Positions 9,683-20,592 of a DNA stretch of 64,000 nt are shown here, one piece after another. A program made the translations under genes and the position numbers. How positions within the stretch are numbered: position 1 is the stretch's first letter; every line of letters begins with the position of its first letter. Source of the DNA: Prochlorococcus sp. AG-459-O09 (lineage in GTDB: Bacteria > Cyanobacteriota > Cyanobacteriia > PCC-6307 > Cyanobiaceae); the NCBI GenBank assembly GCA_003211955.1, contig QCRH01000002.1, positions 26,973-90,972 of the forward strand, given 5' to 3'. The notes beneath the pieces are model-generated. The model ran no database searches. It worked only from the letters and a program-made list of their open reading frames with translations, and had not been told where the DNA came from.

Positions 9683-10078
9683 TTACTTAAGTGTAACTTT
9701 ACCGCCAGCTTCTTCAATCTCTTTCTTTAAAGATTCAGCATCTGCTTTAGCAATTCCTTCTTTTACTGTTTTTGGTGCAGATTCAACAAGTGCTTTTGCA
9801 TCGCCAAGACCTAGACCAGTTGCATTTCTAACAACTTTAAGTACTTTGATTTTTGCAGCTGCATCGAAGCTTTCGAGAACTACATCAAATTCAGTTTTTT
9901 CTTCAGCAGCGCCACCATCTGCGTCACCGCCAGTTGCTCCTGGAGCAGCCATTACTACACCTGCAGAAGCTGCAGCAGATACACCAAAAGCCTCTTCAAT
10001 TTGCTTTACAAGCTCAGATGCTTCTAAAAGTGATAGAGATTTTAATGATTCAAGAATTTCTTCAGTTTTTGAGGACAT
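9683..10078 (-). CDS. rplL: 50S ribosomal protein L7/L12
   Basis: Stalk protein that recruits translation factors to the 50S subunit. The 131-residue chain has the N-terminal dimerisation helix region ([20 protein letters not shown]), an Ala/Gly-rich hinge at about residues 33-58, and the C-terminal factor-binding domain with [21 protein letters not shown] and [12 protein letters not shown]. The ORFs on the opposite strand here are by-products of the Ala-rich hinge. It follows rplJ by 28 bases in the usual rplJ-rplL order. Confidence 0.98.
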   Translation of the reverse strand: MSSKTEEILESLKSLSLLEASELVKQIEEAFGVSAAASAGVVMAAPGATGGDADGGAAEEKTEFDVVLESFDAAAKIKVLKVVRNATGLGLGDAKALVESAPKTVKEGIAKADAESLKKEIEEAGGKVTLK

Positions 10079-10106
10079 TTTCTTAAAAGTTAATTAGGTT
10101 TTGAAT

Positions 10107-10634
10107 TTAGGATTCTGATTTTTCAGAATGTTGTTTAAGTGATCTAGCAAGTCCAGAAGGTACTTCATTAATAGAGATCGCAATTTTTGTTGCAACTCCA
10201 TTAAGAGCGCCAGCAATTTTTGCCATCAATACTTCTTTAGATGGAAGACTTGCAATTTCTTTTATTTCAGAATCGCTTAGAAGTCTGCCTTCAAATAAAG
10301 CTCCTTTGGTCTCGGATTTTTTGGTGTCTTTTTGAAAAGATTGGATAGCTTTTACAGCACCACCAACATCTTCTTTAATTAAGACAAAAGCATTTGTTCC
10401 GGTAAGTAAAGATTCAAGATCGTTCCAATTACTATCTCCATCAATAGCTTTACGCATTAATGAATTTTTAGTAACTTTGCAAATGCCATTAGTTGTTTGC
10501 AATCTAGATCGCAAATCTGACATTTCTTTGATAGTTAAACCTTTATAGTCAAGAACTACAGCCATTTCCGAGTCGTTTAATAGAGATTTAATCTCAGTAA
10601 CGATTTGTTGCTTATTCTCTAGTGTTCGGCCCAT
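10107..10634 (-). CDS. rplJ: 50S ribosomal protein L10
   Basis: Anchors L7/L12 dimers to the ribosome and binds its own leader RNA in bacteria. 175 aa, normal length. Family features: [14 protein letters not shown] start, [28 protein letters not shown] and the C-terminal helix that binds L12. Preceded by a 190-base structured leader (10641-10781), consistent with autogenous control by the L10-L12 complex. Confidence 0.98.
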   Translation of the reverse strand: MGRTLENKQQIVTEIKSLLNDSEMAVVLDYKGLTIKEMSDLRSRLQTTNGICKVTKNSLMRKAIDGDSNWNDLESLLTGTNAFVLIKEDVGGAVKAIQSFQKDTKKSETKGALFEGRLLSDSEIKEIASLPSKEVLMAKIAGALNGVATKIAISINEVPSGLARSLKQHSEKSES

Positions 10635-10640
10635 TGATGT

Positions 10641-10781
10641 TTTTTGGATCGTAATTTAGGGAGAGCAGGAAATGCGGCAAAGTCCTTATTAAAGAGGCCG
10701 CTTTTATTAGATCCAAAAAGAAATAATTTAAGACGAGTCCTCGGTAGGAATTAAAAATTTAGAATAACTAAATCAACCTAC
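10641..10781 (-). promoter_or_regulatory. Ribosomal protein L10 leader
   Basis: The 190-base rplA-rplJ gap holds nested inverted repeats read on the minus strand. An outer 10-bp pair is tttttggatc 10641-10650 with gatccaaaaa 10710-10719. Inside it is gcggc 10674-10678 with gccgc 10697-10701. An upstream hairpin is formed by gtagg 10744-10748 with cctac 10777-10781, extended by tttag/ctaaa (10758-10772). Position directly before rplJ and the architecture match the known L10-L12 binding leader, where L10 represses its own operon. The match is by position and structure, not by a covariance search. Confidence 0.75.
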
Positions 10782-10808
10782 TTTCTTTGGCCGTATTATT
10801 GCAGTTAA

Positions 10809-10814
10809 ATTATA
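10809..10814 (-). promoter_or_regulatory. Possible -10 element for rplJ-rplL
   Basis: A perfect minus-strand TATAAT sits about 28 bases upstream of the L10 leader hairpin, just after the rplA stop. No well-spaced -35 is visible (a TTGACG lies only 8 bases upstream). A separate promoter for rplJL here would match the usual bacterial arrangement; moderate to low confidence. Confidence 0.35.
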
Positions 10815-10824
10815 CTACAAAACG

Positions 10825-11532
10825 TCAACTTTCAGGTTGGTAATCTTGTACAGCATTTATGTCTACTTGAACTGAAGGCCCCATAGTGGAAGTTACATAA
10901 AAAGTTTTCCAATACTTTCCCTTAGCTCCACTTGGTTTATTTTTATCAATTGATTCTTGCAAGGTTTTTAAGTTGTCAAATAGGGCCTCTTTTGTGAAAC
11001 TTGCTTTTCCAAAGCGAACATGAACGATACCCGCCTTATCTGCTCTAAATTCCAGCTTGCCAGCTTTGAATTCTTTTATTGCATTAGCAATATCATTAGT
11101 TACTGTGCCAGCTTTAGGATTAGGCATTAAACCTCTGGGTCCTAAAACTCTTCCTAATTTTGCAACCTTTGGCATCATATCAGGAGTTGCAATAAGTAGA
11201 TCGAACTCCATATTTCCTTTGTTGATGCTTTCTACTAGATCTTCTTCACCAAATAAATCTGCGCCAGCAGCCTTAGCTTTGGATACATTCTCACCGCTTG
11301 TAATTACTGCAATTTTGATGCTTTGGCCAGTTCCATGTGGTAATGCAACAGTGGTCCTTAATTGTTGATCAGTATATTTTGGATCAATACCTAAACGTAT
11401 ATGTGCTTCAATAGTTTCATCAAATTTTGCATTTGCATTTTCCTTAATAATACTAAGAGCTTCAAGTGGTGTATAAATGCGATCTTCTATCTTTGTTGAT
11501 AAAGCCGCCATTCTTTTGGATAGTTTTTTCAT
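10825..11532 (-). CDS. rplA: 50S ribosomal protein L1
   Basis: Binds 23S rRNA at the L1 stalk and aids release of E-site tRNA. 235 aa, normal. The family signature around [20 protein letters not shown] is intact, as are the N-terminal [13 protein letters not shown] and the C-terminal [20 protein letters not shown] regions. Follows rplK by 66 bases in the conserved rplK-rplA pair. Confidence 0.98.
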   Translation of the reverse strand: MKKLSKRMAALSTKIEDRIYTPLEALSIIKENANAKFDETIEAHIRLGIDPKYTDQQLRTTVALPHGTGQSIKIAVITSGENVSKAKAAGADLFGEEDLVESINKGNMEFDLLIATPDMMPKVAKLGRVLGPRGLMPNPKAGTVTNDIANAIKEFKAGKLEFRADKAGIVHVRFGKASFTKEALFDNLKTLQESIDKNKPSGAKGKYWKTFYVTSTMGPSVQVDINAVQDYQPES

Positions 11533-11598
11533 AATAATTTTGGGTGCAAACGGATAATAATTAACCTCCCCTAAGTAGTGAGCAATTTTGTCTTGAAC

Positions 11599-12024
11599 TC
11601 AATCAGTGATAGAGACGCCCATATTACGAGCAGTACCCTCAATTACTTTCATTGCTGATTCAACACTAGAACAGTTTAAATCAGGAAGCTTAGTTTTGGC
11701 TATTTCTTCTAATTGAGATTTACTTATATTACCAACAGAGCCTTTTGCTGATTCACCTGATCCTTTCTCTATACCAGCGGCTTTTGTTATTAATACTGAA
11801 GCAGGAGGTGTTTTTGTGATAAAAGTAAAGCTTCTATCTTCAAAAACAGAAATCTCAACTGGAATTACAAAACCTGCTTTATCTTGTGTCCTTGCGTTGT
11901 ATTCTTTACAAAATGCCATGATATTAACACCATGTTGTCCTAAAGCTGGCCCTACAGGAGGAGCAGGATTTGCTTTGCCTGCTTGTAGAGCAAGCTTGAT
12001 AACTGCAACAATTTTTTTTGCCAT
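11599..12024 (-). CDS. rplK: 50S ribosomal protein L11
   Basis: Part of the GTPase-associated centre; binds the 1070 region of 23S rRNA. 141 aa. Family marks: [20 protein letters not shown] at the N-terminus and the C-terminal RNA-binding domain ending [14 protein letters not shown]. Located between nusG and rplA on the minus strand, as in most bacteria. Confidence 0.98.
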   Translation of the reverse strand: MAKKIVAVIKLALQAGKANPAPPVGPALGQHGVNIMAFCKEYNARTQDKAGFVIPVEISVFEDRSFTFITKTPPASVLITKAAGIEKGSGESAKGSVGNISKSQLEEIAKTKLPDLNCSSVESAMKVIEGTARNMGVSITD

Positions 12025-12091
12025 TAGATTAGAAAATTTAAGCTTAAGTAGAAAATCATAATTTTACTCGACAAACCAAAACAATTAGAAA

Positions 12092-12703
12092 TTAATTTTG
12101 TTTATTGATTTGGGAGAACTCTAATTCTACAGGAGTCTCGCGCCCAAATATTGAAAGTAATGCTTTTAATTTATTTCTTTCCCCGGAAACTTCTATAACT
12201 TCTCCCTGGAAATCTTTGAATGGACCACTAGTTACTATGATTCTATCTTTTTCTTCAATATCTAACTTGATTACCGCTTTCTTCTCTGATGCACGCTTAA
12301 AGATTCTATTGACTTCTTGTCTGGATAATGGTCGAGGTTTGATATGACCTCGCGATCTTCCGCTGCCTCTTCCGTCTTCAGCACCGACAAAGTTAATTAC
12401 ATTTGGAGTACTTTTTACAGCCATCATTGTATCTTCATCCAAAATCATCCTTACAAGGACATAACCTGGGAAAACTTTTTCTTCAGTAGTTTGCCTGCTT
12501 CCATCTTTTTTTAATTTAATTCCAGGAGTTTGGGGAATTTCAATTTCAATGATTCGATTATTAACACCTAAAGTTACTGATCTCTGTTCAAGAGTCGCTT
12601 TTACTTTTTTTTCACAGCTTGATGCTACTTGAACTGCATACCATCTTGCGATGCTTGTATTTGCTTTTGAAGAAGCAAGGCTTGTAGTTAATTCATTACT
12701 CAT
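12092..12703 (-). CDS. nusG: Transcription termination/antitermination factor NusG
   Basis: Binds RNA polymerase and couples it to the ribosome or Rho. An N-terminal NGN domain starts at about residue 20 (ARWYAVQVASSCEKKVK) and includes the KVFPGYVLVRM strand. The C-terminal KOW domain is near residues 145-200 (GPFKDFQGEVIEVSGERNK). 203 aa. Follows secE by 51 bases in the conserved secE-nusG-rplK order. Confidence 0.97.
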   Translation of the reverse strand: MSNELTTSLASSKANTSIARWYAVQVASSCEKKVKATLEQRSVTLGVNNRIIEIEIPQTPGIKLKKDGSRQTTEEKVFPGYVLVRMILDEDTMMAVKSTPNVINFVGAEDGRGSGRSRGHIKPRPLSRQEVNRIFKRASEKKAVIKLDIEEKDRIIVTSGPFKDFQGEVIEVSGERNKLKALLSIFGRETPVELEFSQINKQN

Positions 12704-12754
12704 TTTTCTAGAAGCTTAATTAAGATCTTTATTAATGGATATTCGGGAGATAAT

Positions 12755-12997
12755 TCAACCAAAAATTTGCGAGGCTGCCCATCCATAGAATCTGCTAACA
12801 GAAGCAATGGCTGCAGCAGAAAACGATACCATAATTATAACTGCTACTGATTCGCTAAAAAGTTGTTGTTTGTTAGGCCACACGACAAGTCTAAGCTCAT
12901 CGTATGTAGATCTAAAAAAATTATTCTTTTTTTTAGGCTCTTCAACTTCAGGAGAATCCTTTTTAAGAGGTTCTTTATTAGTAGTAGGACTTGTCAC
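12755..12997 (-). CDS. secE: Preprotein translocase subunit SecE
   Basis: Single-span subunit of the SecYEG channel. The 80-residue protein has a charged N-terminus rich in Lys and Glu, the conserved cytoplasmic helix STYDELRLVVWPNKQQLF and one C-terminal membrane segment (AVIIMVSFSAAAIASVSRFYG). This is the short single-TM form usual in cyanobacteria. Heads the secE-nusG-rplKA-rplJL run, 62 bases from the clpB-like gene upstream. Confidence 0.95.
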   Translation of the reverse strand: MTSPTTNKEPLKKDSPEVEEPKKKNNFFRSTYDELRLVVWPNKQQLFSESVAVIIMVSFSAAAIASVSRFYGWAASQIFG

Positions 12998-13059
12998 AAA
13001 TTTTTTTTTGAAATTGAGCTTTACGCTTTAATTTTTATTTTAGCTTATTGATTTACTCC

Positions 13060-15816
13060 TCAGCTAGGTTTGAAAACGATCTCATCTTTTTTTGCTGGGT
13101 TAAGTTTAATTGTTATATTTTTTTTGTTTTTGAAGCTATCCTCTAAAAGTTTTGCGGCCAAGGGATTTTCTATTTGTCTTCTAAGTTCCCTGCTAAGTGG
13201 CCTAGCACCATATTCAGGTTCGTAAGAATCGTTTGCAATTTTATTAATAACTTTATTGTCTATAGCGATATTTATTTTCTGTTCAAGTAGCAGGTTTTTT
13301 AAATCTTCAGTTTGTAAAATTATAATTTTTTGAAGTTCATCAATAGATAATGGATTAAACTTAACTACTTCGTCAATTCTATTTAAAAATTCAGGTCTAA
13401 AAATTGAAGACAATGTATTACTAATGGAATCATCTAAGGTTTGTTGATCTTTTTCTAATTTTCCTTCACTTTTAGAAATCTTTTGTGAATACTCCAGTAT
13501 AGATTTACCAGCTAGGTTGCTTGTCATAATGATTACGGTATTTTTGAAGTTTACGGTCCTTCCTTGAGAGTCCGTTAATCTTCCTTCATCTAAGACTTGT
13601 AGAAGGATATTAAATACTTCTGAATGTGCTTTTTCTATCTCATCAAGAAGGATGACTGAATAGGGTTTACGTCTTACAGCTTCAGTTAATTGACCTCCCT
13701 CTTCATAACCAACATAACCAGGAGGAGCTCCCAAAAGTCTTGCTACGGCATTTTTCTCCATATATTCACTCATGTCTAATCTTAAAAGTGCGTCTTCTTC
13801 ATCAAATAAAGCTGTTGCAAGAGATTTTGCTAATTCTGTTTTACCAACACCTGTAGGACCCATAAATAAAAAAGATCCGATAGGTCTTTTAGGACTTTTC
13901 ATGCCAACGCGAGCTCTTCTAATTGCAGCAGAAACAGCTTCTATAGCTTTTTCTTGTCCAATAACTTTTTCACTTAGTTCTGTTTCTAGATTGACTAATT
14001 TCTTACGTTCATTTGAAACTACTTTAGAAATTGGAATACCTGTAATTTTTGAAACAACATCAGCAATATCATCAGGTTCAACTTGATATTTAAAAGGGAA
14101 ATTTCTATTTTTCTTTATTTTATTAAAGTTCTCTTCAACTTTTTGTATTTCATTCTCTATTTCATTTAACTCTTCTTCAAGCTTTTCTAAATAATCCAGA
14201 TCATTTTCAATTTCGCGATTTGATTTATCTTTTATTTGTTTGGTTAGCTTATCTTCTTCTTTCATTAGAATAGATAATTGCTCCATTTCTTCACGCAAAT
14301 TGTTCCAATTGTCCAAAAGAACGTTCAATTTTGCCTCTGATTGTTGCCTCATATTCAACAATTTTTCTTGAGCTTCGATATTTTCTCCTTGCAAATTATT
14401 CAGTTTTTCATTAATAGTATGAAGTTTGTTTTCTTGTTGAAGAATGATTTGAGGCTTTTTATTAGACTCGATTTTTAACTCTGCAGCTGCTTCATCAATT
14501 AAGTCTATTGCTTTATCAGGAAGACATTTATCGCTGATGTATCTGTCGGCCAATTTTGCAGAATAAATCACAGCTTCCTCAGAAATTTTTATGCCATGAT
14601 GTGATTCATATTTCTTTTTGATACCTTGCAGTATTTTTGCGCTTAATTCTACTGAAGGTTCATTAACAGCTATCTTTTGAAAGCAATTATTTAATGCCTG
14701 ATCTTTTTCAATAGTTTCACGAAATTTCTCAGGTGTTGTAGTACCGATACATCTAAGTTCTCCTTCAGCTAGTAAAGGTTTTAAGATATTACTAATGTCG
14801 GTAGAAGATCTTTCAGAACTTAATATTGAATGAATTTCATCAATAAATAGAATCATTCGTTGGCTTGGATTGTTTAGTTCCTGCATTATTAAGCTTAGCC
14901 TTTCTTCTAGTTGGCCTCTAAATTTTGTCCCAGAAACTAAAGCACCTAAGTCTAGAGAAATAATTTTAGAGTCTTTTAAAGAATCAGGAACTTTTTTGTC
15001 TACAATTAATTGCGCAAGTAATTTTGCAATTGAGGTTTTACCAACTCCAGGATTGCCGATAAGTATAGGATTATTTTTGTTTCTTCTGCAGAGTACCCTC
15101 ATTAAATTATTGATCTCATTTTCTCTCCCTAAAACGGGATCCAATAAGCCTTTTTTAGCTGATTCTGTTAAATCTTTCCCATAAATTGAAAGAGCATTTT
15201 CATTTTTCCCAACTTGTTTTTTGGTTTCAATTTGAAGTTTACTTTTGGGTGATGGAATACTAGCTTCTTCAAATTTTTCTTCTTTAACTAAAGTCTCTTT
15301 ATTTGATTCAAAATTAGATTGATTATTTATTTCAAGTACGTTCTCATAATTAAAAGAATCTTTTGATTGATTAATATTTGGGAAAAACTTTAATTCTTCT
15401 TCTAATTTTTCCATCGAAAGGTTGCCTTCTTCAAAAACATAATTTCCAATTCTTAAATCTCTTCCAAGAGCAATTAGTAAATGAGGGATTTCTATGAATC
15501 TCGATCCCCATTGGATTTTAATCTGATTCGCATTATCTAATAAAATTTCTAAATCTTCTCCGATAGTAAAAATATCTGACTCATTTGTTGGTGTCTCTTC
15601 TAAAAAATCTTCTGTTATGTCTAAAACTGTATCTTGATCGATTGATAATTTTTCAATGAAAGCAAAGAATTCACTTGATGAGAACAATGTATGAATTATG
15701 TGTTCAATATTAAATTCGCTATGATCCCATTTTTTTGCTGTTTCTTCCCCTAATAAAAGAAGATTCCAACTGATATCGCTAAATAGTTCAGGACTGGATG
15801 TAAGTGTTTCTTTCAT
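13060..15816 (-). CDS. clpB2: Hsp100 disaggregase, ClpB paralogue
   Basis: AAA+ unfoldase with two ATPase modules. The first has Walker A GNPGVGKTS (about residue 255) and Walker B RMILFIDEIHS. A long coiled-coil middle domain (about 430-560) marks ClpB rather than ClpC. The second has GPTGVGKTE and VILLDEIEKAH, then a ClpB-type C-terminus. 918 aa. The N-terminal domain is weakly conserved and rich in acidic residues between 160 and 200. I see no ClpP-docking IGF-type tripeptide, so it is read as a disaggregase. The 'clpB2' label follows the usual naming of the cyanobacterial second paralogue. Confidence 0.9.
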   Translation of the reverse strand: MKETLTSSPELFSDISWNLLLLGEETAKKWDHSEFNIEHIIHTLFSSSEFFAFIEKLSIDQDTVLDITEDFLEETPTNESDIFTIGEDLEILLDNANQIKIQWGSRFIEIPHLLIALGRDLRIGNYVFEEGNLSMEKLEEELKFFPNINQSKDSFNYENVLEINNQSNFESNKETLVKEEKFEEASIPSPKSKLQIETKKQVGKNENALSIYGKDLTESAKKGLLDPVLGRENEINNLMRVLCRRNKNNPILIGNPGVGKTSIAKLLAQLIVDKKVPDSLKDSKIISLDLGALVSGTKFRGQLEERLSLIMQELNNPSQRMILFIDEIHSILSSERSSTDISNILKPLLAEGELRCIGTTTPEKFRETIEKDQALNNCFQKIAVNEPSVELSAKILQGIKKKYESHHGIKISEEAVIYSAKLADRYISDKCLPDKAIDLIDEAAAELKIESNKKPQIILQQENKLHTINEKLNNLQGENIEAQEKLLNMRQQSEAKLNVLLDNWNNLREEMEQLSILMKEEDKLTKQIKDKSNREIENDLDYLEKLEEELNEIENEIQKVEENFNKIKKNRNFPFKYQVEPDDIADVVSKITGIPISKVVSNERKKLVNLETELSEKVIGQEKAIEAVSAAIRRARVGMKSPKRPIGSFLFMGPTGVGKTELAKSLATALFDEEDALLRLDMSEYMEKNAVARLLGAPPGYVGYEEGGQLTEAVRRKPYSVILLDEIEKAHSEVFNILLQVLDEGRLTDSQGRTVNFKNTVIIMTSNLAGKSILEYSQKISKSEGKLEKDQQTLDDSISNTLSSIFRPEFLNRIDEVVKFNPLSIDELQKIIILQTEDLKNLLLEQKINIAIDNKVINKIANDSYEPEYGARPLSRELRRQIENPLAAKLLEDSFKNKKNITIKLNPAKKDEIVFKPS

Positions 15817-16077
15817 AAACTATAAAAAAACTATAGTTGATTATTAATTAATATTCTAAATAGTATCTGCATTAATAATCATCAAATAATTTTTAAATTG
15901 TAAGATGAATTTGAAAAATATGTTTATGAGAGGGTTCTAGAGACTTTGGAATTAATAAAAGCGTTAACTAATATTTAAGTTGTTATTAAATTAAAAAATT
16001 ATAAATGGTTAACATATATATTTCAGATATTAGCCAAATAGTTCAGCTATTTATAGGATTTAAATAGTAATAATTAA

Positions 16078-17373
<1,296 letters not shown>

Positions 17374-17377
17374 TTTT

Positions 17378-19045
17378 TTAGCGCTTAAGTTTTTCTAAAC
17401 GTGAGCCTTTTCTCATACTTAATTGGCACTTTATCCAATCAATACTTATTGGTAATGCAAAAAAAAGTGGCAACAATGCAAAACTATTTTGTTTATTGGT
17501 TACGAGTAAAGCAGATGCAATTGATAAGCTTCCTATAAGAATTGAATGGCCTAAAGTTTTTTGCGCAGTAAACATTTTTTTGAATTGCCTATCAGACTCT
17601 CCCATTCTTATTTGCAATTGTAAATCGCCCTGCTCTAATCTTTCTAAACTTTCATCTATTCTTTTGGGAATGCCAACAGCTTTTGATCCTAGTTCACCTA
17701 CTTGCCTTCCAAATTGGTTAATTAAATCGTTGGGAGTTTGATTATTTGAAGTCATAAGTTCTATTAAATAAGGCTTGGTAACTGATACAAGGTTAAACCC
17801 TGGATCAAGCATTCTACCAACTCCTTCAAAAGTTGATAGAGCTCTCATCACAAAGATTAAATCTACTGGTAGTTGAAATGGTGTTTCATAAACAAGTTCG
17901 TATAAATCTCCAGATAATTTTTCCATAATATTTGGACTAAATGGTGGAGTTAAGGCTTCTTTAAGCATCAATCTGACCAATCTTCTGACTGGTCCTACAT
18001 CAATATCTTTTGAAATTAGCCCAGCTTGTTGTAATTGATTTACAAGTGATGAGGCGTCTCTTAAAGCAGCAGCCTTAACCATCCCCCCTAATCTTGTTTG
18101 AAGATTATTTGAGATATTGCCCATCATTCCAAAATCATAAAAAATCAATTTACCTTCATTTGAAACTGCTAGATTCCCTGGATGAGGGTCTGCATGAAAA
18201 AAACCGTAATTTACTAATTGTTTTAAATAACTGATGGCGCCTATTTCTGCGATTTTAGGTAAATCAATTTCTTGTGATTGTAATTTTTCTAAATCGCTTA
18301 TTTTTGTTCCTTCTAGATAACTTAAACAAAGGACTTTTTCACTGCTCATATCCCAAATTACTTCAGGAACTTCAACATTTTCATCATCAAGAAATTGCTG
18401 TCTAAATCTTGCTGCATATTGTGCTTCACAATTAAAATCAAGCTCCTTCATGAGAACTTTCCTACACTCTTTAGCAATCTCAACCCAGTTTCTACCTCGA
18501 CTCCAATTCTTATTTTTCTGCAATAATCCTGCTATTTGCTGCATTATGACCAAATCTATAATAAACAATTCTTTTAAATTGGGTCTTTGAACTTTAAATA
18601 CTACTTTCTTACCATCTTTTAAAGTCGCTCTATGGACCTGAGCCAGTGATGCCGATCCAACCGGATCACATATTATTTGATCTATTTCATTAAACTTAGA
18701 TCCTAGTTCTTCTTTTATAGTTTCTTCAACTTGCGTAAATGAAAAATTAGGAACTTGATCCTGCAATTTAGACAATTCCTGTATCCAGGTATTAGGAATT
18801 AAATCAGGTCTCGCTGATAATAATTGTCCAATTTTAATAAATGCTGATCCAAGCTTTATTAATTGATTAGTAAACCACCTTGCTCTTTTAATTTGGACCT
18901 TGTATTTTTCATTATTCTTACTTTGGAAAATTGTAAATCTAATATTATCTATCCATAAAATTATTAAAAGCGAAATTAGAGTTTTCCAAATAAGAAAGGC
19001 CCTCTTCAATTTTTTTAAACGATAATGAAGAATGTAATAACTCAT
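17378..19045 (-). CDS. ABC1/UbiB-family protein kinase-like ATPase
   Basis: Atypical kinase-like protein of the ABC1/AarF/UbiB group, associated with quinone or prenyl-lipid metabolism in plastids and bacteria. Diagnostic motifs: KIGQLLSARPDLIP (the KxGQ extension) near residue 90, GSASLAQVHRA (Ala-rich loop replacing the P-loop), VVFKVQRP lysine, HADPHPGNLAV and the DFG equivalent YDFGMMG. A C-terminal hydrophobic hairpin at about 500-535 may anchor it to membrane. 555 aa. Its start overlaps the end of the upstream coiled-coil gene by 4 bases (ATGA), so the two are coupled. Confidence 0.9.
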   Translation of the reverse strand: MSYYILHYRLKKLKRAFLIWKTLISLLIILWIDNIRFTIFQSKNNEKYKVQIKRARWFTNQLIKLGSAFIKIGQLLSARPDLIPNTWIQELSKLQDQVPNFSFTQVEETIKEELGSKFNEIDQIICDPVGSASLAQVHRATLKDGKKVVFKVQRPNLKELFIIDLVIMQQIAGLLQKNKNWSRGRNWVEIAKECRKVLMKELDFNCEAQYAARFRQQFLDDENVEVPEVIWDMSSEKVLCLSYLEGTKISDLEKLQSQEIDLPKIAEIGAISYLKQLVNYGFFHADPHPGNLAVSNEGKLIFYDFGMMGNISNNLQTRLGGMVKAAALRDASSLVNQLQQAGLISKDIDVGPVRRLVRLMLKEALTPPFSPNIMEKLSGDLYELVYETPFQLPVDLIFVMRALSTFEGVGRMLDPGFNLVSVTKPYLIELMTSNNQTPNDLINQFGRQVGELGSKAVGIPKRIDESLERLEQGDLQLQIRMGESDRQFKKMFTAQKTLGHSILIGSLSIASALLVTNKQNSFALLPLFFALPISIDWIKCQLSMRKGSRLEKLKR

Positions 19046-19359
19046 TTAATTTGATTATTTATATTTTTATTAAAGAGATCAATTTGCTTATTGATACCTT
19101 CAATTTCATTTAAAGCTTTTTTTAGTTTGGAATCTTGATAAGTATTTGTAGACTCATTTTCTTGAATATTTTCGGCTTTTTCCAGTCTTGATGCTTCTTC
19201 GATTATGGATTCTTTTAAACTATCAAATTCTTTTTTGAGAATTTCTGGCGCATCCTGAGCAATATTTGTTGCTTCTCCAATTTTTTCAACAAATATTTCG
19301 TTTAATTTTTCGGTTACTTTCTTAATGGTAGCTTTTAAAAGGTAATCAGAGTTGGTCAT
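19042..19359 (-). CDS. Small coiled-coil protein, unknown
   Basis: 105 residues, highly charged, no hydrophobic span and no cysteine. Long stretches with heptad-like spacing (residues 10-60 and 75-100) suggest helical coiled coil. It is read first in a two-gene unit with the UbiB/ABC1 kinase, overlapping it by the ATGA junction. A functional link with that kinase is inferred from coupling only; I do not recognise the family. Confidence 0.75.
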   Translation of the reverse strand: MTNSDYLLKATIKKVTEKLNEIFVEKIGEATNIAQDAPEILKKEFDSLKESIIEEASRLEKAENIQENESTNTYQDSKLKKALNEIEGINKQIDLFNKNINNQIK

Positions 19360-19462
19360 GAAAAATATAATGTTTCAACAGCAATTGATTTTTCTATATG
19401 ACCTAATAATAGATCAATACAGAACATTTCACGTAACTGATAATTTTGATAATTAATTTTTT

Positions 19463-19585
19463 ATGTTTTTCCTATGTAAGTTTGTTTCTATATTAAGCTT
19501 TTTTCTCTTTTTTCTTTTAACTTATATCTATATAAAGGTTCAGGTATTTACTTTAAAAATATCTTCTAACCAAGAACTCATCTAA
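19463..19585 (+). CDS. Possible 40-aa hydrophobic peptide
   Basis: ATG-initiated ORF in the 255-base gap before the flavoprotein gene. It encodes a short basic start followed by a Phe/Leu-rich run (SILSFFLFFLLTYIYI) that could be a membrane helix, then a polar tail. No ribosome-binding site is evident, and T-rich DNA makes Phe/Leu-rich ORFs easily by chance. Listed as a candidate only. Confidence 0.2.
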   Translation: MFFLCKFVSILSFFLFFLLTYIYIKVQVFTLKISSNQELI

Positions 19586-19614
19586 TTAACTACTAAAAAA
19601 GGAGTTTTTAAAAA

Positions 19615-20571
19615 TTGGAAATCATTGAGTCAGATGTAGTTATTATCGGAGGAGGCCCGGCAGGATGTACTTGCGCACTTTATACATCTCGTTCAAACTT
19701 AAAGACAGTAATTTTAGATAAAAATCCATCTGTTGGAGCTTTAGCAATAACTCATCAAATAGCTAATTATCCAGGTGTACCGGTTGATATAAGTGGAGAG
19801 AAATTACTTACTCTAATGAGAGAACAGGCCGTGCAATACGGCACAGATTATAGAAGAGCGCAAGTGTTTGGAATAGACGCAAGTGGAGAATGGAAAATAG
19901 TTTATACGCCCGAAGGCACTTTCAAAGCTAAAGCACTTGTACTTGCAAGTGGAGCCATGGGTAGGCCTGCATCATTTAAGGGCGAAGCGGATTTTCTTGG
20001 CAAAGGAGTAAGTTATTGTGCTACATGTGATGGGGCTTTTTATAAAAATAGAGAAGTTGCCGTTGTTGGAGTGAATAAGGAGGCAATTGAAGAGGCAACT
20101 GTTCTAACTAAATTTGCATCAACAGTGCATTGGATTACATCAAGTGATCCTAAATCAGATAATGAAGAAGCTATGGAATTGATGGATAATTCAAATCTAA
20201 AACATTGGAGTAGAACAAGATTATTGGAAATATTGGGCGATGATACGGGTGTGAATGGGGTTGTTGTAAAAAATAAAAAAGAAGAAAATCCTATCAATTT
20301 AAATTTAGATGGAGTATTTGTCTACATGAGTGGTTCAAAGCCGATTACTGATTTTTTAGGTGATCAAATTGCTTTAAAAGAAGACGGAGGAGTTATTGTT
20401 GATGACTTTATGTCTACAAACTCTGATGGAGTATGGGCTATTGGAGATATAAGAAATACACCATTTAAGCAAGCCGTAGTTGCGGCTTCTGATGGATGTA
20501 TTGCTGCGATGTCAATTGATAGATACTTAAATAGTCGAAAAAATATAAGAGTAGATTGGATTCATTCTTAA
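19615..20571 (+). CDS. Thioredoxin-reductase-like flavoprotein (degenerate NADPH site)
   Basis: Two-domain FAD disulfide oxidoreductase. FAD motif GGGPAG is at residues 12-17, redox-active CATC at 135-138, and the second FAD motif is the C-terminal DGVWAIGDIRNTPFKQ. The position that in TrxB carries the GxGxxA NADPH fold reads VVGVNKEAIEEA here, so NADPH binding looks lost. This pattern is known for cyanobacterial TrxR-like enzymes that do not use pyridine nucleotide (the DDOR group), which I think is the better name; plain trxB is the alternative. The TTG start is supported by GGAG at 19601-19604, 10 bases upstream. Confidence 0.85.
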   Translation: MEIIESDVVIIGGGPAGCTCALYTSRSNLKTVILDKNPSVGALAITHQIANYPGVPVDISGEKLLTLMREQAVQYGTDYRRAQVFGIDASGEWKIVYTPEGTFKAKALVLASGAMGRPASFKGEADFLGKGVSYCATCDGAFYKNREVAVVGVNKEAIEEATVLTKFASTVHWITSSDPKSDNEEAMELMDNSNLKHWSRTRLLEILGDDTGVNGVVVKNKKEENPINLNLDGVFVYMSGSKPITDFLGDQIALKEDGGVIVDDFMSTNSDGVWAIGDIRNTPFKQAVVAASDGCIAAMSIDRYLNSRKNIRVDWIHS

Positions 20572-20592
20572 AATAAATATTGCTTCTTTAAT

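Noticed and set aside
9846..10097. Long plus-strand ORFs opposite rplL, Ala/Pro/Ser- or Gln/His-rich
   Set aside because: Mirror of the Ala-rich hinge of L7/L12; no start signals and low-complexity composition.
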